A stretch of DNA of 32,951 nt from Desertivirga arenae. GTDB lineage: Bacteria > Bacteroidota > Bacteroidia > Sphingobacteriales > Sphingobacteriaceae. Location: contig NZ_JAFEWE010000024.1 in the NCBI RefSeq assembly GCF_017355785.1, positions 1-32,951 on the forward strand. Reading direction: 5' to 3'. This document shows, one piece after another, positions 1 through 7,095 of the stretch; within the stretch, counting starts at the first letter, position 1; each line of letters opens with the position of its first letter. The position numbers were made by a program, and so were the translations under genes. The notes under the pieces are model-generated. The model made no database searches and was not told the origin of the DNA. It saw only the letters and a list, made by a program, of their open reading frames with translations.

Positions 1-119
1 TTCTCCTCTAAATGAATTTCAAGTCCTGACTCTTTCTGTAGGACCTGCTTTAATTCAAAGAAATCTAATAATCCTTTAGGTAATAGAAGGGTAGCTAATT
101 GTAAGTATGGATCTTGCAA
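1..119 (-). CDS. ISAon1-type transposase N-terminal region protein, 5' part only
   Basis: An open minus-strand frame runs off the left edge. From a possible TTG start it reads about 39 residues, including YLQLATLLLPKGLLDFFEL and EIHLEE. This matches my memory of the small ORF called 'ISAon1 family transposase N-terminal region', which normally starts near LLPEGLLDYFE and is followed by a separate catalytic ORF. No ATG is present near the expected start and the frame stays open further upstream, so the 5' end may be decayed or may use TTG. The rest lies outside the window, so whether the element is intact cannot be judged. It lies downstream of a tRNA-Thr gene and its terminator. Confidence 0.55.
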   Translation of the reverse strand, partial: MQDPYLQLATLLLPKGLLDFFELKQVLQKESGLEIHLEE

Positions 120-231
120 GAGAGTACAATTTATGTTTTTACTACTTGCAAAAAAACACTTTTTATTTATTCCCCCCAAGAATTCCGCTTGATCCGTCCT
201 ATCACTGTAAAAGCAGGAATAAGAAAATAAA

Positions 232-261
232 AAAGCCGGCTTGAAATATCAAACCGGCTTT
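232..261 (-). terminator. Intrinsic terminator after tRNA-Thr
   Basis: The arms AAAGCCGG (232-239) and CCGGCTTT (254-261) pair perfectly, and an inner TTGA/TCAA stem extends the hairpin past one mismatch. On the minus strand the hairpin is followed by a T-rich tract. It lies 8 nt beyond the 3' end of the tRNA. Confidence 0.85.
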
Positions 262-269
262 AGTTGTTG

Positions 270-342
<73 letters not shown>

Positions 343-438
343 TTCGTTGTTATGGCTGCAAAGGTAGAAAAGTTTTGGAATTCTGCCAGAGCTAATTTTC
401 ATTTTCTCACTAATAACATCATTATCAGCAAGAAAAAT

Positions 439-810
439 TTATTTATCATAAAGAGTTAACTCTAACTCCTCTATTTGCCTGAACTGTTTGTCAGCCGTAA
501 TGAGAGGAATATCCAAGAATAATGCTGTTGCTGCTATACTTGCATCCCCAAGTTTAATTTTATATTTCCTTCGAAGAGCGATGTAATGAGCCTTTATTTC
601 TTCATTGATTGGAACCACTTCACAGCTTCTTATAAAAAGCCTGATATGATCCAACTCCCTGCTTGAAATAGCAGGAAAGCCGATCAATTCCAGCTCTGAG
701 ATTATTGAAATATAAGCCTGCTTTTCCTGAAGGAACTCTGCTAAAGTGGAGTCGCCGGTTAAAAGATATAATACAATATTAGTGTCAAGCAAAATCCTAT
801 TCCCACTCAT
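439..810 (-). CDS. PIN-domain ribonuclease, VapC-type toxin
   Basis: The product has 123 residues, the usual size for a single PIN domain. The family acidic residues are visible: D9 in LLDTN, E39/E41 in ISELE, D89 in KLGDASIAA and D107 in TADKQF. VapC toxins are Mg2+-dependent endoribonucleases that cleave tRNA or rRNA and are neutralised by a partner from the same operon. The ATG start lies inside the last codons of the upstream small ORF (14-nt overlap), which fits a translationally coupled toxin-antitoxin pair. The actual RNA target cannot be read from sequence. The gene is followed by about 96 nt without features before tRNA-Thr. Confidence 0.85.
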   Translation of the reverse strand: MSGNRILLDTNIVLYLLTGDSTLAEFLQEKQAYISIISELELIGFPAISSRELDHIRLFIRSCEVVPINEEIKAHYIALRRKYKIKLGDASIAATALFLDIPLITADKQFRQIEELELTLYDK

Positions 811-970
811 TTCTCAACTGCCGTTGGATATCCAGTGGATCTTTGTCAAGGGAGATAAGACCACAAAACCTTTTGGCATCCAGAGTCTTTCTTCCAGGAA
901 GTTTATTTAATAACTTATTTACCTTTTCAATATCTTCCTTACTTGCACCTTTCTGTAGTAGAACAACCAT
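797..970 (-). CDS. Putative antitoxin partner of the PIN-domain toxin
   Basis: The product is a small 57-residue protein starting at ATG 970. An in-frame TTG at 991 would add seven residues, but it lies inside a good -7 promoter box, so the ATG is preferred. The N-terminal half (VVLLQKGASKEDIEKVNKLL) looks helical. The C-terminal part ends in the charged string DPLDIQRQLRNEWE, as expected for a segment that binds the toxin. I recognise no named DNA-binding fold, so the call rests on size, order (antitoxin first) and overlap with the PIN gene. Autoregulation is the family norm but was not seen directly. Confidence 0.65.
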   Translation of the reverse strand: MVVLLQKGASKEDIEKVNKLLNKLPGRKTLDAKRFCGLISLDKDPLDIQRQLRNEWE

Positions 971-988
971 ATCTAATAACCTTATACT

Positions 989-996
989 CAAAGATA
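989..996 (-). promoter_or_regulatory. Putative -7 box of the toxin-antitoxin operon
   Basis: The minus strand reads TATCTTTG, an exact fit to the Bacteroidota -7 consensus TAnnTTTG, 18 nt upstream of the antitoxin ATG. The -33 box is poorly defined, although several TTG words lie upstream. Confidence 0.5.
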
Positions 997-1023
997 ACCA
1001 AACTTACCCAAAATCTGTACCAA

Positions 1024-1629
1024 CTAAAGCAGTCCTTTTTTCTGCAGTTCTACTTCTAACTCCTCAGGATTTGTAAAATGGATACTATCAATTCCAAGCT
1101 TTCTTCCTGCTTCTATATTTCTGAAGTTGTCATCGATAAATACAGCCTCTTCAGGTTTAACATCGTAACGATCCAATAATAGCTGATAGAACTCCGGTTG
1201 CGGTTTTCTCATTTTCTCTGTACCAGAAACCACTACCCCATCAAACCAGTTCAGGAACTCAAACTTCTCCTGCGCAATTGGAAAGGTTTCATGAGACCAG
1301 TTAGTGAGAGCATAGATCTTATACTTGCCACTATCCTTTAGTCTTTTGAAGATATTTACGGTTCCCTGTATCGGGCCATTTAACATCTCCGTCCATCTAC
1401 CATAATAAGCACGAATGTTTTCCTCGTGTTCCGGAAATTGCTTAACCAGCAATTCTGTGCCCTCGGCTAGAGTTCTGCCACCATCCTGTTCCTCATTCCA
1501 ATGATTGGTACAAATGGTGTCGATGAACTCGTTCATTTCAGCCTCGTCGCTAAATATCTGTCTGTATAAATGAAAAGGGTGCCAGTCTATCAAAACTGCA
1601 CCCAAATCGAAGATTATTGTGTTTACCAC
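1024..1629 (-). CDS. HAD-superfamily hydrolase (subfamily IA, YihX-like)
   Basis: The product has 201 residues and all four HAD motifs: motif I FDLGAVLID (nucleophile D8), motif II LTNWS (109-113), the motif III lysine in KMRKPQPEFY (about K142), and motif IV VFIDDNFRNIEAG (D166/D167). The DLG motif I and the short helical cap resemble YihX-type sugar-phosphate phosphatases and haloacid dehalogenase-like proteins; the substrate is unknown. The start is GTG, 5 nt after the thrC stop, so it is probably co-transcribed with thrABC. A role in amino-acid metabolism is only suggested by this position. Confidence 0.85.
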   Translation of the reverse strand: MVNTIIFDLGAVLIDWHPFHLYRQIFSDEAEMNEFIDTICTNHWNEEQDGGRTLAEGTELLVKQFPEHEENIRAYYGRWTEMLNGPIQGTVNIFKRLKDSGKYKIYALTNWSHETFPIAQEKFEFLNWFDGVVVSGTEKMRKPQPEFYQLLLDRYDVKPEEAVFIDDNFRNIEAGRKLGIDSIHFTNPEELEVELQKKGLL

Positions 1630-1634
1630 GCTAT

Positions 1635-2942
1635 TTAATTATTCAATAAGTAATGTTTAAATCCTTCAAAGTCTATTCCAAGCCCAACGGCTTGCTTTGG
1701 CTTGCCTTCCAGAACTTTCACCTGCTGGGGAATCTCAACCTGAGCAGCCATTTCTCCCTCATAAATATCAGGGAACTTACAAGGGTGTGCTGTAGAAAGG
1801 AAGATCCCTGCACTTTTCAGATCTCCTGTTACCCTTCTGTAATCCTCAACGGCTAACCAGGCTATGGCCGTGTGAGGACAAACAATGTAGTCGTATTTTT
1901 CATACACCTCTAACACTGCTGCTCTTGTTTGCTCGTCGGTATAACTAGCCGCCGATACTTCCTTTTTAACTTCTTCAAGTTCATTCTTGAACATCGTCAT
2001 GATACGAACCCAGTTACTCGGATTACCAACATCCATCGCATTCGATAAAGTAGCTATAGATGGCTTTGGTTCATACTTACCTGATTTGAAAAAGGCAGGC
2101 ACTGTATCGTTCACATTTGTTGCTGCTATATATTGCTTAACCGGCAATCCCATTTTCCAGGCCAGGAGACCTGCACCAATGTTTCCAAAGTTTCCGCTAG
2201 GCACAGAAAAAACCACATCCGTTTTCCCTTCTCTCTTCAATTGTGCGTAAGCATTGAAATAGTAGAAGGTTTGCGGAATCAAGCGGGAGATATTTATTGA
2301 GTTTGCCGAGGTTAATCTGAACTTCTCATTCAATTCCTTATCCACAAAGGCTTGCTTCACTAATGCCTGGCAGTCATCGAAAGTTCCGTCAATTTCTACT
2401 GCACGTATATTCTGGCCATTGGTTGTTAATTGTAATTCCTGGATGGGACTAACCTTCCCTTTCGGATACAAAATGGTAACCTGGGTATTAGGAACACCTA
2501 AAAAGCCTAAGGCAACCGCACCTCCGGTGTCTCCTGAAGTAGCAACAAGGACGTTCAATGTCTTCTCTCCCTCTTCCAGGAAGTATGCCATGATCCGGCT
2601 CATAAACCTTGCTCCAAAGTCTTTGAACGCCAGAGATGGCCCGTGAAATAGCTCCAATACGTAGGTGTTCTCGTCGAGCTTTTTTGCAGGTGCAGGAAAG
2701 TTGATTGCTTCCTCTACAATGGCCTTTAAATCAGCATCAGGTAAAGCATCCTGAAGAAGGGTCTTAGCAACCTTGAATGCAATCTCCTGAAGAGAATACT
2801 TCTCTATGTTATTTATAAAATCAGCATCTAAAGTGGGAATTTCGTAAGGCATGTATAAACCCTTATCCTGCGGCATGCTATTGAACACAGCCTCTTTAAA
2901 GTCTACTGATAATGCTGAATTATTTGTGCTATAGAGTCTCAA
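1635..2942 (-). CDS. thrC: Threonine synthase
   Basis: The product has 435 residues. It converts O-phosphohomoserine to threonine with PLP, the last step of threonine synthesis in the cytoplasm. The N-terminal RLYSTNN...KEAVF is typical of the E. coli-type (class 2) enzyme. The PLP lysine is K107 in SLAFKDFG and the phosphate-binding loop is TSGDTGGA (about 135-142). No ATG fits, and the TTG at 2942 gives exactly the family N-terminus, so a TTG start is likely. It is the third gene of thrABC; the gap to thrB holds short repeats rather than a clear promoter. Confidence 0.96.
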   Translation of the reverse strand: MRLYSTNNSALSVDFKEAVFNSMPQDKGLYMPYEIPTLDADFINNIEKYSLQEIAFKVAKTLLQDALPDADLKAIVEEAINFPAPAKKLDENTYVLELFHGPSLAFKDFGARFMSRIMAYFLEEGEKTLNVLVATSGDTGGAVALGFLGVPNTQVTILYPKGKVSPIQELQLTTNGQNIRAVEIDGTFDDCQALVKQAFVDKELNEKFRLTSANSINISRLIPQTFYYFNAYAQLKREGKTDVVFSVPSGNFGNIGAGLLAWKMGLPVKQYIAATNVNDTVPAFFKSGKYEPKPSIATLSNAMDVGNPSNWVRIMTMFKNELEEVKKEVSAASYTDEQTRAAVLEVYEKYDYIVCPHTAIAWLAVEDYRRVTGDLKSAGIFLSTAHPCKFPDIYEGEMAAQVEIPQQVKVLEGKPKQAVGLGIDFEGFKHYLLNN

Positions 2943-3064
2943 CTTGATTTACGATTTTTTGATTTACGAATTACGATTGATTTGCAAACGCCCATTGATT
3001 TACGATTTGAGATTTACAATTTACCTTGCAAGCGCCAAATTTATTTGAGATTAATCATGAGCTG
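2943..3064. repeat. Short repeats in the thrB-thrC gap
   Basis: The gap carries GATTTACGA three times, plus the variants GATTTACAA and AATTACGAT. A second imperfect pair is TTGCAAACGCCC (from about 2982) and TTGCAAGCGCC (from about 3026). No coding frame or convincing promoter is visible. The words resemble degenerate filler often seen between Bacteroidota genes. Confidence 0.6.
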
Positions 3065-4000
3065 TTAGTCTAATATTATAGGGCCGTTTGCATTTACTTT
3101 GGAAACATATCCCTGGCTACCTATACTTAACGTTGACAGGTGCTTTTGAATTGCAGCAGTTATCTTTTCAGCAGTTTCCTGATCTTTTGTAAATGAAAAT
3201 ACTGATGGACCAGAACCAGAGATCCCGAAACTTAAAGCTCCCAGTCCCATTGCTATCTCACGCATTTTGTGAAAATCAGGTATGAGTATAGACCTTACGG
3301 GCTCTACCAGAACATCCACCATACTCCGGCCGATCAGATCCATATCTTTCATAAAAAGACCACTGACCAATCCTGCTACATTTCCCCATTGGGTAACAGC
3401 ATCTTTTAAGAGCACTTTACTACGAATCATTTGCCTTGCATCCCGGGTAGGGACGTCTACTTCAGGAAATACTATCGCTGTGTGCAATTCCTCAGGATAA
3501 GGAAGCTTGATAACGTCTAGCGGACTGTAGCTCCTGACAAGGATAAAACCCCCAAGCAAGGCAGGTGCAACATTATCAGCGTGACCAAATCCACATGCTA
3601 ATTCCTCCCCTCTCAGAGCAAATGGCAGTAGATCTTCCTGCTTCAACGGAAAATCTAAAAGTGAATTGATCGCAAACAGACCTGCAACAGTACTGGCTGA
3701 ACTGGAGCCCAATCCGCTCCCAATAGGCATTTTCTTATGAAGTTCAATTTCTACCCCAATATCTGTTCTATCAATATGTTGCAAAAACATTTGAACGCAG
3801 GCACTTGCTGTATTTTTTGCAGGATCTAAGGGAAGTCTTCCATCATCTCCTGTGATTTTTGTAATGACCACTCCAGGTTCTGCCTTTCGGCGCATGATCA
3901 CCTCATCACCGGGGGCATTTACCGCAAGTCCTAAAACATCAAATCCACATACCACATTGGCTACAGTAGCCGGAGCAAAAACTTTTATTGATTCTCTCAT
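3065..4000 (-). CDS. thrB: Homoserine kinase (GHMP family)
   Basis: The product has 311 residues. It phosphorylates homoserine with ATP to O-phosphohomoserine, the substrate of ThrC. The GHMP ATP-binding loop is PIGSGLGSSSAST at residues 92-104. The N-terminus FAPATVANVVCGFDVLGLA and the C-terminal GISGSGPSVFSF motif are typical of bacterial ThrB. The ATG start lies 65 nt downstream of the thrA stop. It is the middle gene of the thrABC operon. Confidence 0.96.
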   Translation of the reverse strand: MRESIKVFAPATVANVVCGFDVLGLAVNAPGDEVIMRRKAEPGVVITKITGDDGRLPLDPAKNTASACVQMFLQHIDRTDIGVEIELHKKMPIGSGLGSSSASTVAGLFAINSLLDFPLKQEDLLPFALRGEELACGFGHADNVAPALLGGFILVRSYSPLDVIKLPYPEELHTAIVFPEVDVPTRDARQMIRSKVLLKDAVTQWGNVAGLVSGLFMKDMDLIGRSMVDVLVEPVRSILIPDFHKMREIAMGLGALSFGISGSGPSVFSFTKDQETAEKITAAIQKHLSTLSIGSQGYVSKVNANGPIILD

Positions 4001-4065
4001 TGAACCACCCCCAAAAGGGTTTATTTAAAGCGTTAGAAAAACTTCCCTTCTATAGGGAACGGGAC

Positions 4066-6513
4066 TTATGCCCCTACGTTTACAATATCTGCAAATACAC
4101 CTGCCGCAGTAACTTCAGCACCTGCACCAGGACCTTTTACTACCAACGGGCGTTCCTTGTAGCGGTCCGTAGTGAAGGAAATTATATTATCACTACCTGA
4201 AAGCATATAGAAAGGATGGTTTTCGTCTACCATTTCCAGTGATATAGTAGCCTGCCCGTTCTCCAGCTTTCCGATATACCGAAGCACCTTGCCACTGCTT
4301 TCTGCATCATTCTTTAATTTCTCGAAGAAATAATTATTAGCTTTTAACTGCTCGTAGAAATCCTCAACAGAAGTAGCTTCCATACATGCTTTTGGAAGGA
4401 TCGCTCCTATCTTCACATCTTCAGGTTCTAACTCGTGACCTGCATCTCTGGCAAGGATCAGGATCTTGCGCATAAAGTCAGTTCCGCTTAAATCGTCACG
4501 AGGGTCAGGCTCTGTATAACCTTTCTCCTGAGCTGTTTTAACCACATCATGGAAGGTTACATCTCCTTTGAAGTTATTAAAGATAAATGAGATGGTTCCT
4601 GATAGAATTGCTTCGATACGCACTACCCTGTCTCCACTCATCATCAGGTCTTTCAATGTACGAATGATAGGCAAGCCTGCACCCACATTGGTTTCGTAAA
4701 AGAAGTCAACACCATGCTTATGTGCAGCATCTTTAAAGGCCTTGTATTGAGCATAAGAAGAGGAATTTCCAATCTTATTGCAAGTTACCACAGATATAGT
4801 AGAACTTAGTATTTCTGCATACTTTGCAATAGGAGCCGGACTAGCAGTATTATCAACAAAAACTGCATTAGGAAGGTTCAGTTCTTTCATTTTCAGAACA
4901 AACTTCTCCAGGCTTGCAATTTCTTCAGAAGCATTTAATGTTTCTTCCCAATTCTGAAGCGATAATCCTTCCGGGTTGAAGACCATCTTCTTACTGTTAC
5001 TGATACCGATCACGTTGATCAGGATACCATTTTGTTGCTTCAGGAATTCCCTGTGCTCTTCCAATTGACGGAAAAGCGTTTTTCCGATGTTTCCTGTACC
5101 AACACAGAAAATATTCAAGGTCTTTTTAAGATCAGTATAGAACGCGTCGTGTACAGCATTTAAAGCTTTTGCCAGATCATGACGGGAAATAATAACTGAT
5201 ATGTTGTACTCAGAAGATCCTTGAGCAATGGCACGCACGTTCACACCGTTTCTGCCTAAAGCATGGAATAAAGTACCAGCAATGCCGGGAGTCTCCTTCA
5301 TGTTCTCCCCTACGATAGCAAGAACAGATAAACCTTCTTCTATTACCGGATTTTCAATCTTCTTTGCCTCAAGTTCAAGTTCAAACTCATGCTCGATCAA
5401 TTGCTTTGATTTAAAGGCATCAGCAGGATTCACCGCAAAAGTGATGCTGTGCTCAGATGAACTTTGAGTGATCAATACAACGTTGATCTGTTCCCGGGCA
5501 AGCAATGAGAACAAGCGTCCGCTAAAGCCAGCCTTTCCAACCATTCCGCTGCCGGTTAAGTTGATAACACTAATATCATTTATAGAGGAAATGCCTTTTA
5601 CACTGTGCTCTGAACTTTTTGCCTCGTGACTGATCACGGTTCCTTTAAAATCAGGTTCGAAAGTGTTCCTGATAACAATAGGGATCTTTTTTAAGAAAGC
5701 CGGGATCATGGTTGGGGGATAGATCACCTTTGCACCAAAGTAGGAAAGCTCCATTGCTTCAGTGTACGAAAGTTCTGTCAGAGGAAAAGCCTTCTTTACG
5801 ATCCTCGGATCTGCAGTCATCATTCCATTTACGTCAGTCCAGATTTCAATGGCACTAACATTTAAGGCTGCTCCCACAATTGCCGCGGTATAATCGCTTC
5901 CACCGCGACCTAAAGTTGTAATGCTGCCAGCATCGTTACTACCGATAAATCCGGTAACGAAAATTAATTTATCTCTATTCTCTTCGTAGAAACCACGAAC
6001 AAGTAAGTCGGTAACTTCAGTTTGAACCTTTGCGTTTCCAAAATTGCTGTCCGTTTTTATAAACTGAGAAGCATCAGCGAAAACGGAATCTCCAATATAT
6101 TGTTCGGCAATCCGGCTAAGCATTAAAGTCGAGCAACGTTCACCGTAACTTAAAATACGATCGCGGGTACGAGCAGTAAGCTCATTCAGACTTGAAACGC
6201 CTTGCAAAAGGTCTTCAATCTCATTGAAGAATAGCTTCAGCTTTGTAAAAACAGGGTTCTGACGCGGTACTTCCAGTAAGGCTTTAACCACATCAAAATG
6301 GCGGTTCTCCAGATCCCTAAGGTCCTGAGAGAAATCCTGCCCGGTGGCAGCCTTATCAGCCATGCTCACAAGCAAATTTGTAACTCCGCCCATTGCCGAC
6401 AATACAACAACAGGGCTTCCATTTTCAGCTTTCTCTCTCTGAAGGATACTGATCAGGGTCCGGATACTTTCTACCGAGCCAACTGATGTACCACCAAACT
6501 TTAATACATTCAT
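4066..6513 (-). CDS. thrA: Bifunctional aspartokinase / homoserine dehydrogenase
   Basis: The product has 815 residues, full length for the fused enzyme that catalyses the first and third steps from aspartate to threonine. Aspartokinase spans about 1-290, with KFGGTSVG at 5-12 and GRGGSDYTA at 202-210. Two ACT regulatory domains follow at about 314-460 and are the likely site of feedback inhibition by threonine. Homoserine dehydrogenase follows, with the nucleotide-binding GTGNIG at 472-477, TCNK at 577-580 and DDLSGTDFMRK at 673-683. It is the first structural gene of the operon and is preceded by an attenuator-type leader. The ATG start gives the standard MNVLKFGGTS beginning. Confidence 0.97.
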   Translation of the reverse strand: MNVLKFGGTSVGSVESIRTLISILQREKAENGSPVVVLSAMGGVTNLLVSMADKAATGQDFSQDLRDLENRHFDVVKALLEVPRQNPVFTKLKLFFNEIEDLLQGVSSLNELTARTRDRILSYGERCSTLMLSRIAEQYIGDSVFADASQFIKTDSNFGNAKVQTEVTDLLVRGFYEENRDKLIFVTGFIGSNDAGSITTLGRGGSDYTAAIVGAALNVSAIEIWTDVNGMMTADPRIVKKAFPLTELSYTEAMELSYFGAKVIYPPTMIPAFLKKIPIVIRNTFEPDFKGTVISHEAKSSEHSVKGISSINDISVINLTGSGMVGKAGFSGRLFSLLAREQINVVLITQSSSEHSITFAVNPADAFKSKQLIEHEFELELEAKKIENPVIEEGLSVLAIVGENMKETPGIAGTLFHALGRNGVNVRAIAQGSSEYNISVIISRHDLAKALNAVHDAFYTDLKKTLNIFCVGTGNIGKTLFRQLEEHREFLKQQNGILINVIGISNSKKMVFNPEGLSLQNWEETLNASEEIASLEKFVLKMKELNLPNAVFVDNTASPAPIAKYAEILSSTISVVTCNKIGNSSSYAQYKAFKDAAHKHGVDFFYETNVGAGLPIIRTLKDLMMSGDRVVRIEAILSGTISFIFNNFKGDVTFHDVVKTAQEKGYTEPDPRDDLSGTDFMRKILILARDAGHELEPEDVKIGAILPKACMEATSVEDFYEQLKANNYFFEKLKNDAESSGKVLRYIGKLENGQATISLEMVDENHPFYMLSGSDNIISFTTDRYKERPLVVKGPGAGAEVTAAGVFADIVNVGA

Positions 6514-6618
6514 TTATTTATGAGATTTGAGATGTAAGATTATAGATATGAAAACCTATTCTCCCCACCATTTATGTTATGCTCCTCACAAACGGAGCTA
6601 TTCACTAAATTTTAAACA

Positions 6619-6654
6619 AAAGCGCCTTCCCCCTTTAAGGGAGGAAGGCGCTTT
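6619..6654 (-). terminator. Attenuator terminator upstream of thrA
   Basis: On the minus strand the arm AAAGCGCCTTCC pairs perfectly with GGAAGGCGCTTT. Three further pairs, one of them G-U, give about 15 bp with a 6-nt loop, followed by TTGTTT. The 5' arm contains CTTCCTCCC (6647-6639), the exact complement of GGGAGGAAG (6699-6691) in the leader ORF. The same segment can therefore form either a terminator or an antiterminator. Confidence 0.85.
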
Positions 6655-6674
6655 ATGGTCTTTTATATTTTCAT

Positions 6675-6755
6675 TTACACCAAATACGAACTTCCTCCCG
6701 ACACTTTGTGTGTGGTGGTAATCGTTTTTGTAATGGTATAAGTAAACTTTATCAT
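6675..6755 (-). CDS. Threonine operon leader peptide
   Basis: This short ORF of 26 codons begins at ATG 6755 and ends with TAA at 6675, about 20 nt before the terminator hairpin. Residues 5-16 read TYTITKTITTTH. In total there are 7 Thr and 3 Ile codons in 26, with the cluster ATT-ACC-ACC-ACA just before the antiterminator segment. By position and codon content it is the equivalent of E. coli thrL: when charged tRNA-Thr or tRNA-Ile is scarce, a stalled ribosome would let the antiterminator form and thrABC be read. The peptide itself shows no signal or membrane segment. It is not expected to function as a protein. Confidence 0.85.
   Translation of the reverse strand: MIKFTYTITKTITTTHKVSGGSSYLV
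6691..6699 (-). promoter_or_regulatory. Antiterminator segment of the thr leader
   Basis: The minus strand reads GGGAGGAAG inside the 3' half of the leader ORF. It is perfectly complementary to CTTCCTCCC in the 5' arm of the terminator (6639-6647). A ribosome that reaches the leader stop codon would cover part of it and favour the terminator. One stalled at the Thr cluster would leave it free. Confidence 0.75.
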
Positions 6756-6771
6756 TGTTTTAAATTCGGGC

Positions 6772-6804
6772 GTAAAGTAAGCAGTAAATTTTCAAAATCG
6801 CAAA
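6772..6804 (-). promoter_or_regulatory. Putative promoter of the thr operon
   Basis: On the minus strand TTTG (6804-6801) is followed after 21 nt by TACTTTAC (6779-6772), close to the Bacteroidota -33/-7 pair TTTG and TAnnTTTG. The expected start would be about 10-12 nt before the leader ATG. Confidence 0.5.
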
Positions 6805-7017
6805 TGATATTACTACTTAACAGAAAAACATCCTCGAGACAGTAGGAAGGACTATAAGCTCTGACATGTTCTAAATCTTTTAGTCATTTAAGACCAAAAT
6901 GCGCCAAGATCTTTTAGTGTCAGGCTAATCGTAGAGAGAACTTTCAGCGCTTCGTTTCTTTGCTGCTCCTTCTTTCATATTAAAAACAAATAGGGAATTT
7001 TTAGATTCTAAAGAACG
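6805..7017. other. Gene-free stretch between the divergent thr operon and rsgA
   Basis: No supported coding frame is present. There is a direct repeat ATCTTTTAGT (two copies, about 6877 and 6913) and a short flanking dyad CTGACA...TGTCAG about 60 nt apart. Together with the tandem array and the two divergent promoters it forms the intergenic block between thrA and rsgA. Nothing else is recognised. Confidence 0.5.
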
Positions 7018-7071
7018 TAATTCGTGTAATTCGTGTAATTCGTGTAATTCGTGTAATTCGTGTAATTCGTG
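7018..7071. repeat. Tandem array of six 9-bp units (TAATTCGTG) before rsgA
   Basis: Six perfect head-to-tail copies of TAATTCGTG end 10 nt before the rsgA -7 box. The unit shares its word AATTCGTG with repeats near 9150, 12750 and 12870. A perfect short array of this kind could vary in copy number by replication slippage. Confidence 0.95.
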
Positions 7072-7081
7072 TTTAATCTTT

Positions 7082-7089
7082 TAACTTTG
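7082..7089 (+). promoter_or_regulatory. Putative -7 box of rsgA
   Basis: TAACTTTG fits TAnnTTTG exactly and ends 6 nt before the ATG at 7096. A start 5 nt or so downstream would give an almost leaderless mRNA. The -33 region would fall within the end of the 9-bp tandem array. Confidence 0.55.
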
Positions 7090-7095
7090 CTCCTA

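Noticed and set aside
6515..6571. Second small ORF (17 codons) between the attenuator and thrA
   Set aside because: It is not enriched in Thr or Ile, has no associated structure, and is made of common intergenic AATCTTACATCTC-type words.
6581..6598. Hairpin GCTCC...GGAGC as a riboswitch or RBS blocker for thrA
   Set aside because: It is a 5-bp stem more than 65 nt before the thrA ATG with no conserved riboswitch features; it may fold but has no clear role.
7018..7071. Tandem array as a possible CRISPR
   Set aside because: Units are 9 bp, contiguous and without spacers; no cas genes are present.
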